Under the pieces are notes generated by a model, which saw only the letters and a list, made by a program, of their open reading frames with translations, made no database searches and was not told where the DNA came from. Positions 8,745 through 18,171 of a stretch of 64,000 nt of DNA are shown in pieces; positions within the stretch are counted from its first letter, which is position 1, and each line of letters opens with the position of its first letter. A program made the translations under genes and the position numbers. The stretch is from Roseomonas sp. E05 (GTDB taxonomy: Bacteria; Pseudomonadota; Alphaproteobacteria; Acetobacterales; Acetobacteraceae): contig NZ_JASIRT010000007.1 of the NCBI RefSeq assembly GCF_030063475.1, positions 155,816-219,815 on the forward strand, in the 5' to 3' direction.

Positions 8745-10444
8745 TGCGGCAGGGCGGCGCGCGTGGCTCCCGGCAGGCCGTCACGCAGCTTGGCGGAGAT
8801 GCGCGGCGCCTCGTCCGGCTCGGGCTCCAGCGACAGGGCCCGCCGCCACTGGAAGCGCGCTTCGCGCTCGCGGCCGCTGGCCCAGTAGGCGTCGCCCAGA
8901 TGGTCGTTGATGACGCTGTTGCGCGGCTCCAGCTCCGCCGCCTTCTCCAGCCAGCGGAGGGCGCCGGGCAGGTCCTGCAGCTTAAGCAGCGCCCAACCCA
9001 GGCTGTCGGCGATGTTGCCGTCCTGCGGGCGCAGCTCGGCGGCACGCTCCAGCATCCGCCGCGCCTCGGCAAGGTTCGTGCCCTGCTCCACCCAGGTGTA
9101 GCCAAGGTAGTTCAGCACATAGGGCTGCTCCGGGGAGAGCTGCAGGGCGTGCCGGAAATCGGTCTCGGCGGCCGGCCAGTCGCCGCTGCGCTCCAGCGCG
9201 ATGCCGCGGGCGTAGAACAGCGGCCAATGGCTGGCCTGCGGCGCGCCGACGCGCCCGAGGGCGGCGGTATAGGCCTCCGCCGCCTCGGCGAAGCGCCCGC
9301 GCCGGCGCAGCAGGTCGCCGAGCCGGGCCTGCGGCTGGGCCGCATCGGGCTGCGACTGCGCCAGCGCGCGCAGCGTGGCGATGGCCTCGTCGGGGCGGTC
9401 CATCCGGTCGAGCAACGAGGCCCTGCGCAACATGACCACCGGCGCCAGCGGATCATCTTCCGGCACCTTGCGCAGCATGCCGAGGGCAGCCGCGGGGTGC
9501 TCCTCCTCGGCGAGGGAATCGGCCGCGATCAGCAGCGCGGGCGTGAAATCGGGCCGCAGGCGCAGCGCGAGGCGGGAGAGCAGCAGCGTCAGCTCCGGCG
9601 CGCCCTGGCCGCGCAGGGCACCGGCCAGCGCCAGCTCCGCCTCGGCCATGCCTTCCACCGCCGAGGCCACGGCGCGGCCGCGCAGCAGGCGCCGCCGCGT
9701 CTCCGGGCTGCCGAGCAGCGCGAAGTCGTCGCCCCCCAGGGCCACGGCGTCGAGCAGCCGCGCCGCCGCGGCCGGCTTGCCGGCGCGCTCAAAGATGCCA
9801 GCGATGATCTGCAGCATCCGCAGATTGGCCTCAGGGCTCTCGGAGAGCGCAACGCGGGCCAGCCGCTCCGCCTCGGCCGGGCGGTTGCCGATGTCGGCGA
9901 TCATGGCGGCGTGCAGCGCCGCCAGGCCACGCAGGCGGTTGCCCTCGATCTGCGCGCGCAGCGTCGCCAGGGCGGTATCGGTGGCGCCGCGCCCGGCCTG
10001 CGCCCAGGCCAGCAGCAGCGGCTGCAGCACTTGCGCGGCGCCATTGCGCGGCAGGTTGCGCAGCCGGGTCTCGGCGCGCTCCCAGCGTCCGGCCATGCCG
10101 TCGGCCCCCGCCAGCAGCATGGCGGCCAACTCGCTCTGTGGCAGGCGGTGGGCCACCCGCACCGCCTCGGGCCGCCCGTCCATCACAGCGGCGAGGAAGG
10201 CACGGGTCAGCACTTCCGGCTCGTTGGGCGCGAGGCGAAGCGCCTCCAGAAGCTCGTCCGCGGCGGTGCGGGTATCCATCTCCGCCGCGGCGAAGCGGCC
10301 GGCGAGATAGGCGCCGAAGGCGGTGGGGCGGGAAGCGGAGAGACCGCCGGGGCCGGCATCCGCCGCCCCGCCCGCCGCACAGCCGGCGAGCAGGGCCGCG
10401 GCCAGCAGGGCAAGACGGCGCGGGGAGACAAGCAGCATGACCAT
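8741..10444 (-). CDS. TPR-repeat lipoprotein
   Basis: This 567-residue protein begins with a lipoprotein signal (LALLAAALLAGCAAG, lipobox LAGC), followed almost entirely by tetratricopeptide-like helical hairpins; clear units occur in the C-terminal half, for example YVLNYLGYTWVEQGTNLAEA and NIADSLGWALLKLQDLPGA. TPRs normally scaffold protein complexes, so it is probably a membrane-anchored, periplasmic-facing assembly factor. It is coupled to ispE by a 4-nt overlap, a pairing probably due to operon convenience rather than shared function. Two in-frame ATGs (10444 and 10438) are possible starts. Function unknown. Confidence 0.85.
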   Translation of the reverse strand: MVMLLVSPRRLALLAAALLAGCAAGGAADAGPGGLSASRPTAFGAYLAGRFAAAEMDTRTAADELLEALRLAPNEPEVLTRAFLAAVMDGRPEAVRVAHRLPQSELAAMLLAGADGMAGRWERAETRLRNLPRNGAAQVLQPLLLAWAQAGRGATDTALATLRAQIEGNRLRGLAALHAAMIADIGNRPAEAERLARVALSESPEANLRMLQIIAGIFERAGKPAAAARLLDAVALGGDDFALLGSPETRRRLLRGRAVASAVEGMAEAELALAGALRGQGAPELTLLLSRLALRLRPDFTPALLIAADSLAEEEHPAAALGMLRKVPEDDPLAPVVMLRRASLLDRMDRPDEAIATLRALAQSQPDAAQPQARLGDLLRRRGRFAEAAEAYTAALGRVGAPQASHWPLFYARGIALERSGDWPAAETDFRHALQLSPEQPYVLNYLGYTWVEQGTNLAEARRMLERAAELRPQDGNIADSLGWALLKLQDLPGALRWLEKAAELEPRNSVINDHLGDAYWASGREREARFQWRRALSLEPEPDEAPRISAKLRDGLPGATRAALPQ

Positions 10445-10457
10445 GCCGCCAAGCCTA

Positions 10458-10486
10458 AAGCGTTTCCCGCGCTGCGGGAAACGCTT
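10458..10486. repeat. Perfect inverted repeat (13-bp arms, 3-nt loop)
   Basis: AAGCGTTTCCCGC pairs perfectly with GCGGGAAACGCTT around a 3-nt centre. It lies in the 94-nt gap between the ETF-QO stop and the TPR lipoprotein start, both on the minus strand. There is no clear T-run, so it may be a factor-assisted terminator or transcript-stabilising hairpin, or a dispersed palindrome related in style to the one at 40102-40139 (GAGCATTTTCCGT arms). Confidence 0.6.
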
Positions 10487-10538
10487 CTGTGCGGTGCGGC
10501 AGTGCCGTTACGTTACGTTTCGCCGCCCGCGCCGCGCG

Positions 10539-12164
10539 TCACATGCCACCGATGTAGTTCGGCCCGCCGCCGCCCTCCGGCGTGCACCAGTCGATGTTCT
10601 GCGTCGGGTCCTTGATGTCGCAGGTCTTGCAGTGGACGCAGTTCTGCGCGTTGATCACCAGGCGCGGCTCGCCCTCGTCGGCCCCCACCGCCTCATAGAC
10701 CGCGGCCGGGCAGTAGCGTGCCTCGGGGGCGCGGTAGGTCTCCCAGTTCACCGGACGCCACCTCGACGGATCCTTGAGCTTCAGATGCGCCGGCTGGTCC
10801 TCCTCGTGGTTGGTGTTGGAGAGGAACACCGAGGAGAGCCGGTCGAAGGTCAGCTTCCCGTCGGGCTTGGGATACTCGATCCTCGGGCTCTGGTCCGCCG
10901 GCCTGGTGGCCGTGTGGTCGGCATGGTTGGGCAGCGTCCAGGGCGCCTTGCCGCGGAAGACATAGGTGTCGAGCGCCGCGTTCAGCATGCCGCCCCAGAA
11001 GCCCCACTTCGCGAAGCCCGGGCGGATGTTGCGCACGCCGGAGAGTTCCTCCCAGACCCAGCTGCCGCGCAGCCGCTCGGGATAGCTCTCCAGCACCGGC
11101 CCGGCGGCCTCGTCGGCCAGCGCGGCGGCGGCGGCCTCGGCGGCCAGCATGCCGCTCTTCATCGCGGTATGGGTGCCCTTGATCTTCGGCACGTTCAGGA
11201 AGCCGGCGCTGTCGCCCATCAGCACGCCGCCGGGGAAGACCAGCTTCGGGACGGACTGCAAGCCGCCCTCGCTCAACGCCCGCGCGCCATAGGCGATGCG
11301 CTTGCCGCCCTCCAGGATCCTGCGCACCTCCGGATGGGTCTTGAAGCGCTGCATCTCGTCGAAGGGCGAAAGCCAGGTATTCGGGTAGTCGAGGCCGACC
11401 ACAAAGCCCACCGAGACCAGGTTCTCGCCCAGCATGTAGAGCCAGGAGCCGCCATAGGTGTCGGTGGAAAGCGGCCAGCCGACGCTGTGCCACACCTTGC
11501 CGGGCGTGTGGCGCTCCTTGGGGATCTCCCACAGCTCCTTGACGCCGAGCGCATAGGTCTGCGGCTGCACGCCCTCGCGCAGGTTGAACTGCTCCTGCAG
11601 CGTCTTGGCCAGCGAGCCGCGGCATCCCTCGCCGAACAGCGTGTAGCGGGCGCGCAGTTCCATGCCGGGCTGATAGTTCGGCCCTTCCTCGCCCTCACGG
11701 GTGATGCCCATGACGCCGGCAACGACGCCCTTCACCACCCCGTCCTCGATGATCGCCTCGGAGGCCGCGAAGCCGGGATAGATCTCGACGCCCAGCGCCT
11801 CCGCCTTGGCCGCCAGCCAGCGGCAGACATTGCCGAGCGAGACCACGTAGTTGCCGTGGTTGTTCATCTGCGGCGGGGTCGGCAGCTTGTAGGCCTTGGT
11901 GGCGGTCAGGAACATGAAGCTGTCCTCGCCGGCCGGGGTGGCCAGCGCCGGCGGGTCGTCCCGCCAGTCGGGCAGCAATTCGTCCAGCGCGCGCGGCTCC
12001 AGCACCGCGCCGGAGAGGATGTGCGCGCCGACCTCAGAGCCCTTCTCGACGATGCACACCGCCGCCTCCGGCGAGAGCTGTTTCAGCCGGATGGCCGCCG
12101 CCAGTCCTGCGGGGCCCGCCCCCACGACCAGGACGTCAAACTCCATGCTCTCGCGTTCGGTCAC
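10539..12164 (-). CDS. Electron transfer flavoprotein-ubiquinone oxidoreductase
   Basis: This 541-residue inner-membrane flavoprotein moves electrons from reduced ETF (fed by acyl-CoA dehydrogenases) to ubiquinone. The FAD motif [18 protein letters not shown] is at the N-terminus, the GSAVLEP-like segment [15 protein letters not shown] follows, and the C-terminal 4Fe-4S domain has [19 protein letters not shown] with further Cys at both sides. The GTG at 12164 follows a GGGAGAAAG box; an ATG six codons in is an alternative. It is a single gene between an unrelated lipoprotein and a divergent DNA-repair gene. It links functionally to the dehydrogenase operon at 1-6551. Confidence 0.97.
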   Translation of the reverse strand: MTERESMEFDVLVVGAGPAGLAAAIRLKQLSPEAAVCIVEKGSEVGAHILSGAVLEPRALDELLPDWRDDPPALATPAGEDSFMFLTATKAYKLPTPPQMNNHGNYVVSLGNVCRWLAAKAEALGVEIYPGFAASEAIIEDGVVKGVVAGVMGITREGEEGPNYQPGMELRARYTLFGEGCRGSLAKTLQEQFNLREGVQPQTYALGVKELWEIPKERHTPGKVWHSVGWPLSTDTYGGSWLYMLGENLVSVGFVVGLDYPNTWLSPFDEMQRFKTHPEVRRILEGGKRIAYGARALSEGGLQSVPKLVFPGGVLMGDSAGFLNVPKIKGTHTAMKSGMLAAEAAAAALADEAAGPVLESYPERLRGSWVWEELSGVRNIRPGFAKWGFWGGMLNAALDTYVFRGKAPWTLPNHADHTATRPADQSPRIEYPKPDGKLTFDRLSSVFLSNTNHEEDQPAHLKLKDPSRWRPVNWETYRAPEARYCPAAVYEAVGADEGEPRLVINAQNCVHCKTCDIKDPTQNIDWCTPEGGGGPNYIGGM

Positions 12165-12250
12165 ACCTTTCTCCCTTGGTCCCGTGGCCCTGCCTTAGAC
12201 CGATCACGGGTTGCGCGGAACCCCGCCGGCGGCCGATATGCCATGCTGAG

Positions 12251-13132
12251 ATGAACGCCGCCGCGCCCGAACCGGACGATCCCGCCGCCCTGCTGGCCGC
12301 CCTGCGGCTGCAGCTGGACTGGGGCGCCGACGAGGCGCTGGCCGAAGCGCCGCTGGACCGCCTCGCCGCCCCGCCTCCGCTGGCACCGTCTGCGGCGCTC
12401 CCGGCGGCACCCTCTGCGGCCGGAGAACCATCCCGCCGCGCCGCACCGGGCCGCCGCGGGGCCGCCCTGCCGCTGGCCGCCCCGCTTGCGCCCGCCGCGC
12501 GCAACGCCGCCGCCCTGGCCGCCGGCGCGCAGGACCTGGCCGCGCTGCGCGAGGCGATCCGCGAGGTGGACACCCCGCTGCGCGACACGGCCACCAACCT
12601 GGTCTTCGCCGACGGCAACCCGGATTCGGGACTGATGCTGATCGGCGAAGCGCCGGGGGCGGACGAGGATAGGCTGGGCCGCCCCTTCGTCGGCCAGTCC
12701 GGCCAGCTTCTCGACCGGATGCTGGCCAGCATCGGCCTGGACCGCGCCGCCGAGGACCCCTCCCGCGCCTTCTACATCACCAACATCCTGCCCTGGCGGC
12801 CGCCCGGCAACCGCACGCCCACCGATGCCGAGATCGCCCTCTTCCTCCCGCTGGTGCTGCGCCACATCGCCCTGGCGCGGCCGCGCCACGTGCTGCTGCT
12901 GGGTGGCGTCTCGGCCAAGGCGCTGCTGAACACGCGGGAGGGCATCACCCGGCTGCGCGGCCGCTGGCACAGCCTGCCCCTGGAGGCCGGAGGCCTGCCG
13001 GTGCTGCCCACCTGGCACCCGGCCTACCTTCTGCGCAACCCGGCGGCCAAGCGCGACTCCTGGGCCGACCTGCTGCTGCTGCGCCGCACCCTCTCCGGCG
13101 ACATTTCTGCCGCTCCCGGCGGACTCACGTAG
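12251..13132 (+). CDS. Uracil-DNA glycosylase superfamily protein, family 4-like, without cysteines
   Basis: This 293-residue protein has an Ala/Pro-rich N-terminal tail of about 95 residues followed by a family 4 UDG domain: motif [10 protein letters not shown] (starting at residue 132), [27 protein letters not shown] and motif B HPAYLLR. Family 4 enzymes remove uracil from DNA and usually bind a 4Fe-4S cluster through four cysteines. This protein has no cysteine at all, so no such cluster is possible; where a Cys-containing segment is expected it reads [18 protein letters not shown]. The ATG at 12251 was chosen; an open extension to 12176 overlaps the ETF-QO promoter region and looks non-coding. 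Activity is inferred. Confidence 0.85.
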   Translation: MNAAAPEPDDPAALLAALRLQLDWGADEALAEAPLDRLAAPPPLAPSAALPAAPSAAGEPSRRAAPGRRGAALPLAAPLAPAARNAAALAAGAQDLAALREAIREVDTPLRDTATNLVFADGNPDSGLMLIGEAPGADEDRLGRPFVGQSGQLLDRMLASIGLDRAAEDPSRAFYITNILPWRPPGNRTPTDAEIALFLPLVLRHIALARPRHVLLLGGVSAKALLNTREGITRLRGRWHSLPLEAGGLPVLPTWHPAYLLRNPAAKRDSWADLLLLRRTLSGDISAAPGGLT

Positions 13133-13251
13133 AGTTAATCGTGTTTTTCAACTCACGATCACGGGAGATCGGGAGTTCCTCCCTTGAAACGCGATTTATC
13201 CCGCTTTCACAGTTGCCCCCCGCTGACGAGACCGTTAACGGCAAGCGGGCC

Positions 13252-15105
13252 ATGCGAGCGATCTGCACCATGGCCCTTCGTTCACCCGCCCTGGCCTTCG
13301 GCCTGGGATGGGCGGCGTCGCTGTGTGTCGGGGCTCAGGTTCCGGCCATGGCGCAACGGGCCGGAGAGACCGCCCCCCTTGAGCGGGCAATGAACGTGCC
13401 CCGCCCCACCCTCCCTGGAGGCGTGGCGGGGCTTCCGCAACCTCTGGCCCCGTCCGATGCGGCGCGGCTGGTCCGCGTCTTCGCGCTGCAGAAGCGCGGG
13501 GACTTCACCGCCGCGGCGCAGGAGGCCGAGCGCCTGGAGGATCGGCGGCTGATGGGCCATGTCCTGGCCGACCGCTGGCTGCGCCCCGGCGCCGCCGAGC
13601 CCTCGGTCGAGGAGCTTTACGGCTGGCTCGCCGAGTATCCGGACCACCCGGAGGCGCGCGCCATCCACGCCATGCTGCGCGGCCGCCTGCCGCGCAACGC
13701 GCCCTACCCGCCCGCCCCGCCGGATGAGTCCCTCTCGGCCGAGGCCGACGTGGTGCCGGAGGAGCGCGAGCCGCCGGCGCGCGGCGTCAGCCGCGATGCG
13801 CGGCTGGACCGTCTGGTGCATGGCCGCGCCGCAGAGGGCGATCTGAACGGCGCCCTCGCCGCCATCGCGCAGGAGGCCAGCGGCAGCTATGCGGCGTTGC
13901 TGCGCGGCGAGGTGGCTCTGGCGGCCTTCCAGCGCGGCCGCGACGAGGAGGCCTGGCGCCTTGCCTCGGAGGTGGCGAAGCAGCACCCGCAGCTCGCGCA
14001 CCCCGCCTTCGTCGCCGGCCTCGCCGCCTGGGGCAGCGGCCGGCCCGACCGCGCGCTGACCGCCTTCGAGAGTGCCGCCCGCGCCGAGGTCGCCGCCCCC
14101 GCCCTGCGCGCCGCCGCCGCCTTCTGGACGGCGCGCGCCGCCATCCGCACCCGGCGGCCGCAGCTCTACGTGCCCTGGATGCTGCAGGCGGCGCAGGAGC
14201 CGCGCACCTTCTACGGGCTGGTCGCGCGCCGCGTGCTCGGCCTCGCCCCCGGCTTCGCCTGGGAGCGCGACCTCGCCGGCACGGCCGAGGGCGCGGCCCT
14301 GGCGGAGACCGCCGCCGGCTGGCGCGCCCTGGCGCTGCTGCAGGTCGGCCAGCGCGAGCTGGCGGAGCAGGAGCTGCGCGCATTGTGGCCGATCGCGCAG
14401 GGCAATCCGGGCGTGCTGCGCGGCATGCTCGCCGTGGCCCGCGAGGCGGGCATGACCGACCTCGCCTCGCAGGTCGCCGCCCTGGTGCAGACCGCCGATG
14501 GCCGCCCGCGCGACTACGACCGCTTCCCGTTGCCAAGGCTGGAGCCGCTCTCCGGCTTCCGCGCCAATCCGGCGCTGCTCTACGCGCTGGCGCTGCAGGA
14601 ATCGCGCTTCGACCCGAAGGCGGTCTCGCCTGCCGGGGCGCGCGGGCTGATGCAGATCATGCCCGCCACCGCCGCCTACATCGTCGGCGACCCCAGCCTG
14701 CGCGGCTCGGCCGGGCTGAAGCGCCTGCACGACCCCGCCTTCTCGCTGGAGCTGGCGCAACGCTACCTGCACCACCTGACGGCGCGCGAGGTGGTGGATG
14801 GCGACCTGATCCGGCTGCTGGCCGCCTACAACAACGGTCCCGGCAACGTGGCGCGCTGGGCGCCGAACCTGCGCCATCAGGGCGATCCGTTCCTGTTCCT
14901 CGAGTCCATCCCGGTGGACGAGACGCGGGCCTTCGTGCAGCGTGTGCTCGCCTACAGCTGGATCTATGCCAGCCGCCTGGGGCTGCCCGCGCCCAGCCTC
15001 GACGCGTTGGCGAGCGGCGAGTTCCCCCGCTTCGGCAGCCCGCCGCTGGAACTGGCGGAGCAGCCGCCGCTGCCCCGCGCCGCCACCCGCACGGCCTCGC
15101 GCTGA
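13252..15105 (+). CDS. Soluble-type lytic transglycosylase
   Basis: This 617-residue exported murein hydrolase has a signal peptide (about residues 1-35, ending PAMAQ), a long alpha-helical Slt70-like superhelix, and a C-terminal SLT domain. The catalytic Glu is Glu450 in ALQESRFDPKAVSPAGARG, followed by GLMQIMPATA and the signature AYNNGPGNVARW. It cleaves peptidoglycan glycan strands to 1,6-anhydro products in the periplasm. The ATG at 13252 was preferred because it starts the signal peptide directly; the frame is open back to 13141 but that extension has no export signal. It follows the UDG gene by 120 nt with no obvious terminator. Confidence 0.93.
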   Translation: MRAICTMALRSPALAFGLGWAASLCVGAQVPAMAQRAGETAPLERAMNVPRPTLPGGVAGLPQPLAPSDAARLVRVFALQKRGDFTAAAQEAERLEDRRLMGHVLADRWLRPGAAEPSVEELYGWLAEYPDHPEARAIHAMLRGRLPRNAPYPPAPPDESLSAEADVVPEEREPPARGVSRDARLDRLVHGRAAEGDLNGALAAIAQEASGSYAALLRGEVALAAFQRGRDEEAWRLASEVAKQHPQLAHPAFVAGLAAWGSGRPDRALTAFESAARAEVAAPALRAAAAFWTARAAIRTRRPQLYVPWMLQAAQEPRTFYGLVARRVLGLAPGFAWERDLAGTAEGAALAETAAGWRALALLQVGQRELAEQELRALWPIAQGNPGVLRGMLAVAREAGMTDLASQVAALVQTADGRPRDYDRFPLPRLEPLSGFRANPALLYALALQESRFDPKAVSPAGARGLMQIMPATAAYIVGDPSLRGSAGLKRLHDPAFSLELAQRYLHHLTAREVVDGDLIRLLAAYNNGPGNVARWAPNLRHQGDPFLFLESIPVDETRAFVQRVLAYSWIYASRLGLPAPSLDALASGEFPRFGSPPLELAEQPPLPRAATRTASR

Positions 15106-15277
15106 CGCGCCGCCCGACCGGCGCTCCCGAGCCGGCCGGGCGGGGAATTCCGCAAGCGAGACGGGGACAAAAAACCGTGGTTGCATGCGCTCTACCTGCG
15201 CGGCAATTTGACGGTATCGTCATCGCCGCGCCGGGTCCGCCGACGCCCCTTCCCGGCCTCGCAAGGATCGCCGCCGC

Positions 15278-17782
15278 ATGGTCAGCCTCTTCGGCCGGAC
15301 CGGCCTCGTCACGCTCGCCGCCACGGCCACCGTCCTCCTGCTGTTCCTGGCCGGCGGCACCTTCGCCCTGCGCATTCTCGAGGATGCACGCGAGCAGCGC
15401 ACGGCGGTGAACACGAGCTACGCCATCATGGAGGATCTGCTGGAGTTGCGCAGCGACATCCATGAGATGATGGCGGCGCGCGACCAGGTGCTGCTCGGCA
15501 CGCCGGAGCCCTATCGCCGCACCATGGCCGCGGCGCGTGCGCGCGTCATGGGCGAGATGGCGGCCCTGGAGGCGGCGGCGCAGGGCGATGCGTGGCAGCA
15601 ATCCCTTCTGCCGCAGTTGCGGCATGGCGTCATGGCCATGCTCACCCGGCTGGAGCAGACCTTGCGCTTCGCCGGCCGCGGGGACGCGGTGGATCTGCTG
15701 CTGCTGCTGCGCGAGGCCAGTGCGGAGCGCATGCGCCTGCTGCGGCTGGCCGACCAGATGATCGCCCGGGAGCGCAGCAATCTCGAGGCTTCCAACCGCG
15801 CCTACACGGCACGGGTGCGGCAGGCCCGCAGCATCATACCGGTGACCTTCGGCGCCGCCGTGCTGTTCGCGCTGGCCGCCCTCTGGGGCATGCACCGCTA
15901 CCGGCACAGCAATGCGGAACGCTACGCCGCGCTCGAGGAGTCGAAGCGCGCGACCGAGGCGGCGAATGCCGCGCTGGCGGAGAATCGCAGCCGGCTGCAG
16001 TCCATCCTCGACCACGCGCGGGATCCCATCCTGCTGCTGAACGAAAGGGACCAGGTCCAGCTTGCCAATGCCGCCGCGGCCGAGCAGTTCCGCATGCCGC
16101 TCACCGACGTCATCGGCCAGTCTGTGCGTGCCTTCATCCCCGATTTCGGCCAGCCGCAGCGCGAGGTCGAGGCGCACCGCGCGGATGGCGCCATCTTCCC
16201 GGCGGAGCTCTCCATCGGCCGCTACGAGCAGGACGGCGAGCGTGGCTGCGTCTGCGTGCTGCGTGACGTGACCGAGCGGCACCGCCTGGATGCGATGAAG
16301 AACGAGTTCGTCTCCACCGTCAGCCACGAGCTGCGCACGCCGCTGACCTCGATCCGCGCCGCCCTCGGCCTTGTCACCGGCGGCGCGGCCGGCGCGCTGC
16401 CGCAGCCCGCAGGCGAGCTGCTCGGCATCGCGCACAAGAATGCCGAGCGCCTGGTGCTGCTGGTCAACGACATCCTCGACATCGAGAAGATGGAGGCGGG
16501 GCGGCTGGAGTTCCGGCGCGAGCGGATCTCCGCCCGGCAGCTGCTGGAGCAGGCGGTGGAGGCCAACCGCGCCTATGCCGGACAGTTCGGCCTGCGCCTG
16601 GAAATCGAGGGCGACCCGGCCGCCGATGCCGAGGTCTATGCCGATGCGCCGCGCATCCAGCAGGTGCTGGCCAACCTGCTCTCCAACGCCGCCAAGTTCT
16701 CGCCGCCCGGCGGCGTGGTGGAGGTCGGCCTGACCGTGGACGCGGGCAGCGCCATCTTCCGCGTGCGCGACCATGGCCCGGGGATCCCGGAGGCTTTCCG
16801 GAGCCAGATCTTCCAACGCTTCGCGCAGGCGGATTCCAGCGACGTCCGGCAGAAGGGCGGCACGGGCCTCGGCCTCGCCATCAGCCGCGCCATCGTCGAG
16901 CACCATGCCGGCCAGATCGGCTTCGAGGATGCCGCTGGCGGCGGCACCTGCTTCTTCTTCTCGCTGCCCCGGCTGGTCGAGCGCCCACCCACCCAGCCGG
17001 TGGCATCCAGCCAGGCGCGCCGGGTGCTCATCGTCGAGGATGACGCCGATGTGGCGCGCCTGCTGCAGATGATGCTCTCGCAGCACGGCTGGGAGGGACA
17101 GGTCGCGCACGATGCGGCGGCGGCCTTCGCCGAGCTCGGCCGGCAGCATTTCGACGCACTGACGCTGGACCTGATGTTGCCGGACGAGGACGGGCTGTCG
17201 CTGCTGCGCCGGCTGCGGCAGCGGCCCGATGGCCGCGGCCTGCCTGTCGTGGTGGTTTCCGCCATCGCCGACCAGCGGCGCCGCGCGCTGAACGGCGATG
17301 CGATGGGCGTGGTGGACTGGCTGGACAAGCCGATCGACCAGGGGCGCCTGCGGGAAGCGCTGCACCACGCCCTGCGCGCCAGCGCCGAGGACGGCCCCGC
17401 CACCATCCTGCATGTGGAGGACGACGACGATATCTGCCATGTCGTCTCCGCCGTGATGGGCGACGAGGCGCGGATGCAGCCGGCGCGCAGCCTCGCCGAG
17501 GCGCGGGCGGCGCTCGCGGGCGGGACGCGCTTCGCCCTGGTGATCGTCGATCTCGGCCTCCCGGACGGCAGCGGCTTCGACCTGCTGCCCGACATCCAGG
17601 CCCTGCGGCCCTCCCCGCCGGTGCTGATCTTCTCCGCCAGCGATGCCGATGCCCGGATGACCCGCCATGCCGCCGCCACCCTGGTGAAGAGCCGCACCGA
17701 GAACCGCCTGCTGCACGACACCATCCGCCACCTCATCGAGGCGGCACCGCCTGCCAGCCAGCCCAAGGAGGCCGTCCTGTGA
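15278..17782 (+). CDS. Hybrid sensor histidine kinase with two receiver domains
   Basis: This 834-residue membrane kinase has a TM helix near residues 7-32, a periplasmic all-helical sensor of about 160 residues (CHASE3/four-helix type), a second TM near 188-208, a PAS domain (SILDHARDPILLLN), HisKA with His350 in SHELRTPL, HATPase_c (NLLSNAAKFS, DHGPGIP, GGTGLGLAIS), and two C-terminal receivers (RRVLIVEDDADV and ATILHVEDDDDI). The first receiver has DLMLPDEDG and the second DLGLPDGSG as phosphoacceptor regions. It is the first gene of a three-gene phosphorelay; its stop overlaps the next start by 4 nt. The signal sensed is unknown. Confidence 0.93.
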   Translation: MVSLFGRTGLVTLAATATVLLLFLAGGTFALRILEDAREQRTAVNTSYAIMEDLLELRSDIHEMMAARDQVLLGTPEPYRRTMAAARARVMGEMAALEAAAQGDAWQQSLLPQLRHGVMAMLTRLEQTLRFAGRGDAVDLLLLLREASAERMRLLRLADQMIARERSNLEASNRAYTARVRQARSIIPVTFGAAVLFALAALWGMHRYRHSNAERYAALEESKRATEAANAALAENRSRLQSILDHARDPILLLNERDQVQLANAAAAEQFRMPLTDVIGQSVRAFIPDFGQPQREVEAHRADGAIFPAELSIGRYEQDGERGCVCVLRDVTERHRLDAMKNEFVSTVSHELRTPLTSIRAALGLVTGGAAGALPQPAGELLGIAHKNAERLVLLVNDILDIEKMEAGRLEFRRERISARQLLEQAVEANRAYAGQFGLRLEIEGDPAADAEVYADAPRIQQVLANLLSNAAKFSPPGGVVEVGLTVDAGSAIFRVRDHGPGIPEAFRSQIFQRFAQADSSDVRQKGGTGLGLAISRAIVEHHAGQIGFEDAAGGGTCFFFSLPRLVERPPTQPVASSQARRVLIVEDDADVARLLQMMLSQHGWEGQVAHDAAAAFAELGRQHFDALTLDLMLPDEDGLSLLRRLRQRPDGRGLPVVVVSAIADQRRRALNGDAMGVVDWLDKPIDQGRLREALHHALRASAEDGPATILHVEDDDDICHVVSAVMGDEARMQPARSLAEARAALAGGTRFALVIVDLGLPDGSGFDLLPDIQALRPSPPVLIFSASDADARMTRHAAATLVKSRTENRLLHDTIRHLIEAAPPASQPKEAVL

Positions 17783-18171
17783 GCGAAAGCGCGCTGACCC
17801 GCATCCTCTATGTCGAGGACGACAGCGACATCCGCACCGTCGCCAGCTTCGCGTTGAAGGCGGTCGGCGGTTTCACGGTGGAGGCCTGCGCCTCGGGCCA
17901 GGAGGCGCTGGCGCGGGCGGAGGGCTTCGCGCCGCAGCTGATCCTGCTCGACGTGATGATGCCGGGAATGGACGGGCCCACCACCCTGGAGCGGCTGCGC
18001 GCCCTGCCCAGCCTTGCGGCGGTGCCCGCGGTGTTCATGACCGCCAAGGTGCAGCCGCAGGAGATCACGCGCTACCGCGGGCTCGGCAGCCTCGACGTCA
18101 TCTCCAAGCCCTTCGACCCGATGACCCTCTCCACCAGCGTCCGGCAGATCTGGGCGAACCACCATGGCTGA
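17779..18171 (+). CDS. Single-domain response regulator (CheY-like)
   Basis: This 130-residue protein is one receiver domain with no output module. It has the acidic pair in ILYVEDDSDI, the phospho-Asp in LILLDVMMPGMDGP, a Thr in FMTAKV and the Lys in SKPFDP. It starts with GTG inside the stop codon of the hybrid kinase and overlaps the following gene by 8 nt. It probably shuttles phosphoryl groups between the hybrid kinase and the Hpt domain of the downstream diguanylate cyclase, or acts as a phosphate sink. This role is inferred from order and domain content. Confidence 0.92.
   Translation: MSESALTRILYVEDDSDIRTVASFALKAVGGFTVEACASGQEALARAEGFAPQLILLDVMMPGMDGPTTLERLRALPSLAAVPAVFMTAKVQPQEITRYRGLGSLDVISKPFDPMTLSTSVRQIWANHHG

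Noticed and set aside
13141..13251. N-terminal extension of the lytic transglycosylase
   Set aside because: The extension has no export signal, while the ATG at 13252 starts a clear signal peptide.
13133..13251. CtrA-type site from GTTAATC and the CCGTTAACGG palindrome upstream of the transglycosylase
   Set aside because: The spacing does not match TTAA-N7-TTAA, so the palindrome alone is insufficient.
14657..17731. Open frame of over 1000 codons on the minus strand opposite the lytic transglycosylase and hybrid kinase
   Set aside because: It spans two unrelated real genes and shows no protein-like motifs.
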